Shown here piece by piece: positions 55,152-64,000 of a DNA stretch of 64,000 bases; position 1 is the stretch's first letter; every line of letters starts with the position of its first letter. The translations under genes were made by a program, and so were the position numbers. The notes beneath the pieces are model-generated. The model was not told the origin of the DNA. It made no database searches and saw only the letters and a list, made by a program, of their open reading frames with translations. This DNA comes from Ephydatia muelleri (taxonomy: Eukaryota > Porifera > Demospongiae > Spongillida > Spongillidae): contig JABACO010000007.1 in the NCBI GenBank assembly GCA_013339895.1, forward strand, positions 8,031,217-8,095,216. Direction: 5' to 3'.

Positions 55152-57110
55152 TTTCACCTGGGTAGGATGGATGTAATGCAGTTCTTGCAAAGAATGGTTT
55201 CACAAGAAATGTGATTCCTCTATACCCCGAAAGGCCTGGAGTGACTAGAATGCAGATTGTACTGTAAAAACTACCAGTCTGTGTAGCATAAATCAACTGA
55301 TCATGAACAGTTCACAGACTCATCAGCATATTCTATGCTTGCATTTCCGTGTATCGATGGGTATCATCTCGATGTACTAAATGAACAGAATTATACTCCG
55401 AGCGGAAATAAAAATTAAAAGAACAAGTCATACAAAAACCTATGGCAGTATTTGTGACTTGTTCTCAGTCTCCAGCTGATCAGGAGCAATCAATGTATTA
55501 ACAGATTCATTTATTCATCACCATCGTGTATCGATGGGCATATTTCATCTCGAAATAGTAAAAAGAACAGCTGAATAATGGGCTATATAGGACTGAGAAA
55601 GAAAAAACAAATTCAAAGAACAAATAATATATACGCGTACAAATAGGTGCCACAGATATACATGTATATGTTTCATTTCTTTTTACACATTCTTTGCAAG
55701 AACTGCATTGGATCATTACTCCAGAGTCTGGCAATCGGCAGTAGCACCTCACTTTAATCATCTTGTTGCCCACAATACATGTATGACTTTTCTCTTTCTG
55801 AACTGGGAAATTCAGTCATTCTTCCACTTTCCAAGCATTTCAATATAGATGCTGCCGCATGACCACCATGTCAACATATATCAGAACCACAGCATAACCC
55901 AGTAGCATAAGCAATGGCATACAGGCCACAGTCTGAGCTGTTTGTCTTTTGTCAACATCAATAAAGTGGAGATGGACTGCATTGTTAGGGTGAAGATAAT
56001 GGAGCAAATTTGGTCTATGGCATGGTCAGTATAAGTCTGATACAGACTGTCATAGATGCTTACATGACCTGATGGCAAACCAAGGGTTGAGATTGTAAAC
56101 CAATGGTCTTCTCCATTATGAAGAATTTGTACAAAGTCCTTTCTCATGATGTCAAATGTTAAGTGGTATCACAGTGTTGTTGCTTGTAGTCTGCATATAT
56201 CATACTGACTGTGAAGAATGTATTGAGAAGCATTAATTATAACATCATCCAACCACAGACACAATAATGCATTTATGCATGTTCCTCAGATAGTACCACA
56301 TTTCCTACTTCCAACCAGCGGTTACTTTTCTTTGATACACGTTGTCTGACCCTGGTCATTTTCATTTTCATTTTCCCCCCTTCAGGAAGATGGCTATTCC
56401 CATTGGCACCCATATTATCCTCAAAGACTGTAGCTATTCCATTAGTTTGAGGCTGACTTTGGTCTAAGCAAGAGATATACATCAAAAATAAGTACACAAA
56501 CTCATAAGAAATGAATTTCAGCTTACTTGTTATGGTGAGGTTATCAAGGGCTACACCATTCTCAGTGCACAACTTTCTTGTATCCAAAATCCATTGGCAG
56601 AAGGTCAACAAACATTGAAAACATTAGCAAGTGTGTTTTATCATATTTACTAATTGTTTTAATGTTAAAATTGTACCAATACTGCACCAGTTCAATAGCT
56701 TCGACAGCATATAAATCAAGATCAATTATATGCTTTCTAAACTCTTCTTCAAGTGTGTAATTCATGATTACAAAACTGTCCCCACAAATCTATATGCTCG
56801 ATGATTCGTCCACAATTGAACAATGAGATCTTTACTTAGAACATACTCATCAACTTCCAGATTGAATGCAGGTGGCTAAAATACCTTAACTGCCTCATTC
56901 TCTAATTTCTCTAATCAGGTACCCAATATGTATATAATATTAACAACGATAGCTTCAGCTATACTATTCTAAGGGCTTATAAGACCTACCCATCTTCTAC
57001 CACCATTGAAAGAGTCAGAAGATGTGTACAAGCAAATATCATAAATTATTATGCTTAACTACCTCGGTTCGACGAGGGGCAATGGGGGGACATCCTATCC
57101 TAAGGGGGGA
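54983..57110. mobile_element. Nested element carrying a Ulp1-like protease gene
   Basis: The left border region (54983-55125) has taaaaattgaccggccggac and repeated tatcctagga motifs, then gtcccccttaggactagctg followed by 33 C (55120-55152). The right border (57086-57110) reads ggggggacatcctatcctaa then gggggga, an approximate reverse complement of the inner left motif. Inside is a minus-strand gene for a Ulp1-like cysteine protease. It sits inside the hAT transposase gene. Confidence 0.5.
55690..56600 (-). pseudogene. Ulp1-like cysteine protease with PHD-type zinc motif
   Basis: The minus-strand order is WLEVGNVVLSEEHA, then WLDDVIINASQYILHSQYDI and RLQATTL (the Ulp1 N-terminal substrate-side block), FVQILHNGEDHWFTISTLGL (catalytic His in DHW), VSIYDSL (Asp) and, in another frame, DCGLYAIAYATGLCCG (catalytic Cys). 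It is followed by VRCYCRLPDSGVMIQCSSCK, the first half of a PHD-type zinc finger. All three catalytic residues remain, but a stop after RLQATTL and a frame change before the Cys block show that it is broken. Ulp1 domains are known both in SUMO proteases and as passengers in animal DNA transposons; the second fits the setting here. Confidence 0.65.
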
Positions 57111-58692
57111 CTGTCACGCAAAAATTGATCCGGGTAAAAAGTGATCCGGCCGGGTCACTTTTAGTTGCAATGATTGATCCGGCCGGATCTTTTTTGGCTG
57201 CAATAGTGATCCGCCTCTGCATAAAGTGATCCGGGTACAACTTCTCGTCGATACAAGTTTGTTATTTATATACAAAACTTAGCAATATGCTGATTGGCCG
57301 GGCTCCATTTCACCAGTTGTAGTTCACTTCTGTATTGGGACTATAGGGTTGTTTCACGGGAACCTTTACACACACTATATCCTCGATGACGAATCCTATA
57401 TTGTGTCCCAGAAATAATTGCACGATATGATTATGTTTCGCTCCACATATTCATTCGTAGTTCAGATATCACAAGCATTTGGCAGTCGTGGTATAGCTTT
57501 TGTTTTCTGTATTAAAATTTCTGATGCTGGAATAGAATTTAACGTTACCAAATGTGTTGATAATAAGGTAAAATAAAAAAATTAAAAAACCAAACAAAAG
57601 ACATGCATGTACGTAGCGTTCTCTTGAGTACATCTAATTGGTTCCACAGTTTATTTATGCACATTGTAACGATTGCTTGCATTAGTGTTACCAATTGAAT
57701 ACGCACCATTCATATAAAATATACATAACTGTACATGTGTGACTTAAATCCAATTTCATAACAGCAATATACTTTAGAACCACAAATATCATCCAAAGGG
57801 AGATTGTTGCAATTGTAAGCCGTAGAACTGATCCGTCTAATGAAGTGATGTATGTTGGACCACTGAGTAATAAATCCAGCAGCCTGTATACAGAAGTTAT
57901 TGGTCATTTTGTAAACAATTGCAACTAGCACTTTGTTCGTCTCGTATCATCTTACCCATTGGCATAAGTTATTCTACATGGCTGTCTGGTTACACGGCTT
58001 CCAGGAGAACAGTGCGTGATTGTTGCTTCTAGGTACAGTATAGGTTAGATACAGAAAGATGTCGTCGATCGAACTTGATTCATTCACACTTGCCGAGCCA
58101 TTCAGTTCATACATTCTCACGTCAAACAACCACGTGGTTGAGATAACTAACCTGATTAAAGCAAAATTCGGTATCATTTGCGAGTCAGATTAAAAACTAT
58201 GTTTTGCTGAAGTTGTCCTTAGTTGTCAGAATATGTTATTGATCCAGGCATACTTCATGCGTAGCTTTTGCATATTGCCCGGATCAGTTTTGGCTGCAAA
58301 AGGTGATCCGGGCGCCGGGCCGTACCTTATAAATATATACATGTTCATACGTAAATTACCCGGTCTGGATCAATTTTGGCAGCAGCGGGCCACGCAAGCA
58401 CTAAATGTGCATGGACCTGTCTTGTTGGCACTTGGCAGAAAAAGGATCGATATACGCAATGGATTTGTCCCAATACAGAAGTGAACTACATCTGGCGAAA
58501 TATCATGATGAAGCCCGGCCGATCAGCATAGTGCTAAGATTTGTATATAAATATCAAAACAAACTTGTATCGACGAGAAGTTGTACCCGGATCACTTTTG
58601 CAGAGGGGGATCACTTATGCAGCCAAAAGTGATCTGGCCGGATCAATTATTGCAACGATCACTTATTACCCGGATCAATTTTTGTGTGACAG
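57111..58692. mobile_element. Element with GATCCGG-iteron inverted termini
   Basis: The ends ctgtcacgcaaaaattgatc and, reversed, ctgtcacacaaaaattgatc begin inverted repeats of about 150 bases (to ttctcgtcgatacaagtttg). These are filled with tgatccgg and ccggatca motifs alternating with tttttggctgcaa spacers. More gatccgg copies lie inside near 58243-58375. No transposase is present. The size is 1582 bases. It sits directly beside the Ulp1 element within the hAT. Confidence 0.75.
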
Positions 58693-58697
58693 GTATC

Positions 58698-58872
58698 CTA
58701 TTGGACTACTTCTCCACATTCCGCTGCGGCAGCATTTGCTTCTTCGACTAAAGGAGCTGACTGTTGTCCATCGGCCGTTGTCTTTCGTTTTGTATTTGGC
58801 AAAAAGACATCTAATGTTTGGCAAAAGGCAGCGGCTCGTTTCCGCTCTCTTTCCTTCTGCTGGGAGCGACCC
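58698..58872 (-). pseudogene. N-terminal exon of the hAT transposase
   Basis: The frame starts MPGRSQQKERERKRAAAFCQ and continues LDVFLPNTKRKTTADGQQSA and VEEANAAAAECGEV. A short basic N-terminus followed by a polar linker is usual for ZMYM1-like hAT proteins. It is separated from the rest of the transposase by the two nested elements, and lies next to the end of the RAG1-like element. Confidence 0.5.
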
Positions 58873-58900
58873 GGCATTGTCGATCGGCCTAGCTGCCGAC

Positions 58901-61900
58901 AGGTCCCCACAGCCCTATGCGGCCATACATTTTGTGGACAAAAGGCATACCGATGGAAATATTGAAAAGGTGGCGTAATGCCTTAGCAACCACCCTTGAC
59001 AACCGACAACCTTACAAACTTTGCACTACATGTTAACATGTTTGCACCTGTCGCCATTTAAAAGCCATACAACGAATGAAGTACCTTTGTTCTATTTGTA
59101 GCCAAAGTCACATGGCCTAGTTTTCTCTCCACAACTTCCTACAAGCGGCCATTTTTGGACGAACGCATGGACTTCTGGACTTCAACGTACTTTTTGGACC
59201 CCGTAGACAAATTCTGCTCTCCAGTTGGAAGCACAGAACAAAAGGAGACAGAAGGTACTTACAACGTATAGTATGGAACTGTAGCCATACTTTTTCTTCG
59301 CGATGGTATACGCGTGTGAAGTATACTGTGGTTTGAGCCGCCGTGTTCGCTAGTACTATACGTATTACTGATATCATGATAGCACGAAAAGGGGTAAAAT
59401 CAACGATTTTGCTCGTTTGTTTGGCGGTGGAATAGATTCCACAATCCTGGGTGAAATGGATAGGCTGTGCTCTTTAACAATAGAGAGGAGCCTGTCTACC
59501 TTGTTGTGGATACATTGATAAGTTCTCCGAAGGGTGTTAAATCGGGCATGGATAGACTCCGCCCCCTGTTCTCCTAGTAGACCAAAGCCTGTACCCGTCC
59601 GTCTTGCCCAAGGGACAGTGTGATCTTCTTGCATTTTTAAAGATAGGGATGAACTTGGGAATGAGATATTACATGTTCTGTGGGTGAGATGGGGATAATT
59701 ATTGTTCTGGTACTTGGAAGGTGACTTTTAACTCATCAATGAACAGCTGGTCGTAGATACTGTGGCACTTCCCAAGGAGGGAGAATACAGTTGTGAACTT
59801 CTCAGCTGTTGCCGATACTGTGTCAACAAGAGTTGGGCACTTCTCATGTGCCACTTGTATCATGGGATGGAGATGTCTGATGGCTAGTGGTGATGGGAAA
59901 GGTAAACTGTATGGGGATTTCATATAATATTGTGAGTACCTTAAGGACCTTGTGTATGTGATTCCCCACAAACACTCACCCGAAGTACTGCTGTCGTTTC
60001 ACTTTGAAAGACTGTAATGCTGTATCTAGCCCTTGAACAAAGGGTCTTTCATGCTTGTTAAAACCCTTCTCAACTGCATTACTTTGGCGGGCTATCTCTT
60101 TCTCCTAAAATTAATGTGTGCTAAGTCATTTTTCATCTTATTGATTTCTGTCTTACCATTTGTTGCACAGATTGCTTCTTTTCGTTCACCTGTTTGATGA
60201 AGTTATTCGTGATGGAGTCATCCTTCCCCAAACAAACAGCAACATAGGTCATCTTTGCATTCTGCATACTTGGCCTTCAGCATCTGCAGCTTGTGCAGCT
60301 CCACACAGTAAGCCGAAAAGCTTGATGTGCTATTGGTTGGCTGGTTTATGAAGGCCAATTGCATGTCATAGCTGTGATACAGAGACGTAGGAAGGACTTA
60401 TAAGGTGTAGCGGCCTAGGTTATGTAATAGAAAAGGGAGGGGCACAGTGGGTGTGGGAGGGGGCCAGCAAGGGCAGTCCACGGCATTCCTATGCCTGCTT
60501 TGAGAGCTAAGGCTTGTGTTGCTCCAATATGGCTTATTATTCCGGCTTGCTTCAGTAGCAGCTCCCTCTCAGCACTATCAAGGTAGTCTAACTCATTCAG
60601 ATGTCTCCCCCTTATCCATAATCTGCCGAACATTACTCATTTCAGTGCACCTTCTTTTCAATGGTTTCCTAGAGGCAGATTCTGAAGATTTGTGTGGCCT
60701 TGTTATTTGCACAAATGTCTTGGGCTAATGGGTAGATTTTTTTGGTGTATTATACATAACTCAGTACTGTTTTGCTTACCAAACCATCTGTAGGGATGGA
60801 GATGGTCTTGTCAGGACTTGTGGCAGCAAGCTTGCTTAGCACTTGTGATGCCATCTTCACTTCGTCCTTGGTAGGTTTTGCATCACAATCATGGATGTTG
60901 TAATCACCAATACGTATGTTCTTCTTACAGGAAGAACACTCAACGTGTATGTCCTGCAGGAGTACCATGATGATTGGCGGTGCTGGTTTCAGTGCTGATG
61001 GCAATAAAGGTGCATCCACGAAAGGACATTTCACGTTGCTACAACTGAAGACTTCAAACCACCTGACCATACATGTGGTGCACACCAGTGCCCTACATGG
61101 TAGCTCCAATGGCTGGCACAGGAGCTCCAGACAGATCAGGCATTGCAGCTGATCCAGTATAGCTGAATTGTTCAAGGTGCTAAGTGGCATATCAGGTGGG
61201 TGGTGTGGTGGTGCAATTCCTTTGATGGTTGCAATAATAATATCAGCTGTTGTTGGACGACCTATCCTAGACCTATCCTATCCGATGTGGTGGTGTTGGC
61301 TTAGTACCTCTTTTGGGATAACATACCTATGCATTAAGAAAACATGCATGTAGTACAGACCCACAATTATGTTGATATTGATACCATATCTGTCCAGCAT
61401 GAACCTCCCACTCAGTGATTGCTGTTGAGCTGTAGCAAGTCATTGGTCTGTCCATGATCTGCTTACATGAGTAGCATAACGACACAGGGTGGATATCAGG
61501 GAGGTCATTGTTAATATCAATGCTAAAGGCTCTAAAGAGACATTCTTTGAACTCTGAACATTGATAGAATGCCCTCCTTTTCTTCCCTTTAGCCACCAAA
61601 AGGCTTCCACAGACTCTGCAACGTTTCTGGAGCTGGTCTCTGTGGAGTTCCATCTAGGGCTATGTGACCGAACAAAGCAACTACAGCCGCATTATTCATA
61701 GCAAAGCAAAACCGCTTATTTGTGTGTTTAAAAAAAGTATGGCTGCATCTGAATGGTGCTTCTGTATAACTCAATGTGTGTAGTTCACGGTGCGGCATAC
61801 TGACCTTCTTGAGAATTTGTCTGTGCTTGGTGTTTTCAACCAAAAGTTACCCCTCTCCTATACGATATCCGTATAAAAATTGGCTGCGCGTTATTCAGAA

Positions 61901-62123
61901 TTGCGAAACTACGAATGCGCATATGGTATCGTCTCTACTACGATGGTAACCAAGTTAAATGGAAGGGATAAACAAGCTTGTGGTGGTAAAATGAGCAAAG
62001 ATACAGCTCTCTAAGTAAGTGCTATTTTAATGAGGCCATGGCGCAACAAGCCGCAATGGATTTTTTTTGTTTACGGTATGGTCTAATTATGGACCCTTTT
62101 GTCCAGCCGCATAGGGCTGTGGG
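58901..62123. mobile_element. RAG1-N-terminus-like (N-RAG-TP-like) DNA transposon
   Basis: The terminal inverted repeats are cccacagccctatgcggc at about 58902-58919 and its reverse complement at about 62105-62122, followed inward by ggacaaaagg in both arms. The element carries one minus-strand multi-exon gene. A deletion derivative lies at 49186-50378. No convincing target duplication was read. Confidence 0.7.
59374..61660 (-). pseudogene. RAG1-N-terminus-like zinc-finger/RING protein of the transposon
   Basis: Minus-strand order: a zinc-binding block at 61653-61380 with RCRVCGSLLVAKGKK, FSIDINNDLPDIHPVSLCYS and CKQIMDR, which matches the RAG1 pattern of Cys pair, DIHP and C-x2-C; an intron; then 61190-60778, IKGIAPPHHPPD followed by a RING finger (LQCLICLELLCQPLELPCRA, TTCMVRWF) and a CSSCKKNIRIGDYNIHDC zinc motif, ending before gtaagc. 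Further blocks are PHKSSESASRKPLKRRCTEM, then LDSAERELLLKQAGI (frame change near 60610), HERPFVQGLDTALQSFKVKR, VGNHIHKVLK and GFGLLGEQGAESIHARFNTL at 59595-59530. The gene is interrupted and part of the central catalytic region seems lost. It is not the RAG1 core recombinase. Confidence 0.7.
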
Positions 62124-62620
62124 ATCCCGATCCTACTTCCAATTTTAAAAAAGTATTACACTAACTGACTAGTCAGATAAATTAGTATACCTAAACTAAA
62201 ACACTTTCTAACTATTGGTACATGTACTGGGTAATATAAATTATTACGCAGAAGGCCTGGAGTCGCCCGCACCGTACTTACACATCAGCGGACCTTGACG
62301 TACGACCCTCTGAGGGGGGGGGGGGGGGGGGGTCGTTCGAACCCCCCCCCCCCCCCCAACCTCCCCTGGCTACGGGCTGACGTAAGACTATTGGCTCATA
62401 TTAATATCAATTCCAGCTGGTCAGTTGTCGCAATAAACCAAAGACCAGAGTGTCTATTTAACGAGCCGAAACTTGCAGAGAAACGGCTTGGGCAGATCAC
62501 CTCCTTCCTGTATCCATCAATGCAATCGACCCGTGTGACAACCGGCCCCCTCTTACCTAGTCTATACTGACCCCAGCTTCGCGGGATGTAGTGCTAAGAC
62601 TTCTTTTATACGCTCTATGC
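62124..62620. other. Non-coding with a G-run/C-run hairpin
   Basis: A run of 19 G (62314-62332), tcgttcga and a run of 16 C (62342-62357) form a potential hairpin. The adjoining cctcccctggctacg resembles the terminus of hAT-type MITEs. No gene is seen. Confidence 0.5.
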
Positions 62621-62626
62621 ACACGA

Positions 62627-63051
62627 TGACGTAAACATGAATATACAATCAGAACGGAAGGGGGCACGTACCGCTAGCTGGTGTATTTGGCTTGTGAGGA
62701 GGTGCTAAGAGCTCTTGTTTGGAAACTAAACACTACGCTGCATAAAGCATCCATATACGTATAGCCAATTCACATGAGAGTAGAACAGTCATCGGGCTTC
62801 GATTGTCATCACTTACCACATTATAGGACTTCAAGTTCGGATGGTTATTAATATGTGGCCGTCTTCCTTGTAGGGCATTTATTTTTGCATTTAGAAATTG
62901 TCTTGATTTTCTCATATAGTCACATTGCAGGAATGATGTAATAAGAGGTTTCCCCCTGTCTGATGTGGAACTTGTATTTATAAGCCTACCCACCAAGAAG
63001 TTGCAGCATTAATCGAAGACAAGGATTCACCGATCCGATCCCGTTTAGTCA
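62627..63051 (+). promoter_or_regulatory. Promoter block of beta-trefoil copy C
   Basis: TGACGTAA lies at 62627-62634, the gtaataagagg block at about 62938, and a TATA-like tatttataa at 62975-62983, some 70 bases before the ATG. It has the unoccupied site of the fold-back MITE found in copy B. Confidence 0.5.
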
Positions 63052-63618
63052 ATGATGAGAAATCAACGTGTTTATTCTTCGCTCATCGCTGCTACATGTG
63101 TTCTTGTTGGCGCGCTTTGCAGTCTTGCCGACTCACTACCTCTCGCATTGCCCGCTGTAGCAGAACAGGTGAAGCTGCAGAGCAGGCGTTCTGGACACTA
63201 CGTGCAAGTATCAGAAAATGGAGATGTTGAAGCCACCTCAGCCAAAAACTCAGCGACTGTCTTTATCAAGTATACAAACTCCGCCGTCCAATTTGAAGTG
63301 AAGAACAAGCCCGGAATGTTTTTGATGTTGCGGAGAGTCAACGAATCATCGGATACTGATGCTAACGACACAAACCCCACGCCGTTATTCAATACAAGTA
63401 CAACAGAGGGCAGAGATAGCAACACGTATGCACTGGTGGTAGACTATGCAGTGGAGACAAGCCTTACAAGGTGGGGGAATGGCGGAGTGGTCGATACGTT
63501 GAGAAGCTTAGACGGGGACGCAAGTTGCTACGTAGCGTTTGACACTTACGGGAAAGTAGCCGGTCCTTGTAATCTAGTGGCTTCAGATATGGCGTGTGCG
63601 GTGAGAATAGTTGGATGA
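63052..63618 (+). CDS. Secreted FGF-like beta-trefoil protein, copy C
   Basis: An intact single-exon frame of 188 codons, nearly identical to copy A. The signal peptide is residues 1-27. The mature protein has VKLQSRRSGHYVQVSENG, VFIKYTNSAVQFEVKNKPGM, NTYALVV, RWGNGGVVDTLRSLDGD and CYVAFDTYGKVAGPC, with three sequons and three C-terminal cysteines. It lacks the two extra residues of copy A, and copy B agrees with C at the Trp position, so C probably keeps the ancestral length. The gene is in the same orientation as A and B but over 50 kb away, so the family has been spread by duplication. FGF-like is the best structural guess; partner and role are unknown. Confidence 0.75.
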   Translation: MMRNQRVYSSLIAATCVLVGALCSLADSLPLALPAVAEQVKLQSRRSGHYVQVSENGDVEATSAKNSATVFIKYTNSAVQFEVKNKPGMFLMLRRVNESSDTDANDTNPTPLFNTSTTEGRDSNTYALVVDYAVETSLTRWGNGGVVDTLRSLDGDASCYVAFDTYGKVAGPCNLVASDMACAVRIVG

Positions 63619-64000
63619 TGATCGTGTGAAGTCACAGCCTGCACGTCATTGATATCTTCTTCACTGCATGCGGCGCTTTATAGCATCGGAGATGATCACT
63701 TCAGCTGTTAATGGACTATTTATAATACAGTTGATATCACTTCTAAACATTCATTTTACTCAGTTCTCCCATCAATGGTGATTCATGTTTGATGTTGTAC
63801 ACGTCAGAGATTGAGCGCCGCAGGCCACACGCGTTTCAGGGGAAGCTTTGCACGTCACTTGTTGGAATATGCATGATCCGATTAACACTAAAGACCGGTT
63901 CGTCCGATTACTTAAGTGTAATTTGATGACATCTGTTGAAATATAATGTAGATACATAGCTATCACTTTGCTGAAGTTGCACCTTAGATTGACCTACATG
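63619..64000. other. Downstream flank of copy C
   Basis: This follows the 3' flanks of copies A and B closely to about 63890 (gcggcgctttatagcatcgg), then diverges. The window ends before it can be seen whether an inverted promoter fragment follows here too. Confidence 0.5.

Larger units (their letters stand above)
52673..58910 (-). mobile_element. ZMYM1-like hAT transposon, inverted inside and split by insertions
   Basis: Coding pieces of one hAT transposase run on the minus strand from 58872 to 52673. They are interrupted by two nested elements (about 54983-57110 and 57111-58692) and contain an inverted stretch of about 475 bases (about 52831-53304). Terminal repeats of the hAT itself were not identified. 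Confidence 0.7.

Overview
This is eukaryotic, almost certainly metazoan DNA. It has short GT-AG introns, a rhodopsin-like seven-transmembrane receptor, a secreted FGF-like beta-trefoil family, and a dense mixture of animal transposons (Merlin, Ginger-like, hAT/ZMYM1-like, a RAG1-N-terminus-like element, LINE fragments, tRNA-derived SINE heads, several MITE families and one Ty3/gypsy LTR element). Several of these protein families are, from memory, common in sponges and cnidarians. A marine sponge is my best guess, but this is inference. I see no rRNA gene, functional tRNA gene or CRISPR array.

Layout. (1) 0.7-17.3 kb is a decayed tandem segmental duplication of about 8 kb. Each half begins with a copy of the intronless beta-trefoil gene (1118-1690 intact; 9125-9695 frameshifted), followed by Merlin transposase debris, LINE debris and (TG)n tracts. 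Half A gained an 86-bp perfect palindrome and a G-tract-tipped inverted-repeat element. Half B gained a Ginger-like element and, at its far end, the LTR element. (2) 17355-22260 is a young Ty3/gypsy element on the minus strand with 261-bp LTRs that differ at one visible base. (3) 22.3-28.3 kb holds two SINE heads and three transposon-like genes, two of them convergent. (4) 28.3-36.4 kb is mostly non-coding and contains a polypurine tract and a 2.3-kb minisatellite of 9-bp units. (5) 36.4-49.1 kb holds the two best single-copy host genes, a 148-codon orphan (36679) and the 7TM receptor (43086), plus a second duplicated block (40.2-41.9 and 46.4-48.5 kb). (6) 49.1-62.1 kb is a nested transposon pile. 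A ZMYM1-like hAT with an internal inversion is split by a Ulp1-protease element and by a GATCCGG-iteron element. Beside it lies a 3.2-kb element coding for zinc-finger and RING domains like the N-terminal part of RAG1, and an internally deleted relative of that element lies at 49.2-50.4 kb. (7) 62.6-64 kb carries a third, intact beta-trefoil gene with the same promoter block.

The only gene set that looks like a working unit is the beta-trefoil family: three near-identical coding regions with the same upstream CRE-like site, TATA-like box and flanking sequence. Most other coding material is transposon-derived and broken. Coordinates of exons and element ends were read by eye and are approximate to a few bases unless stated otherwise.
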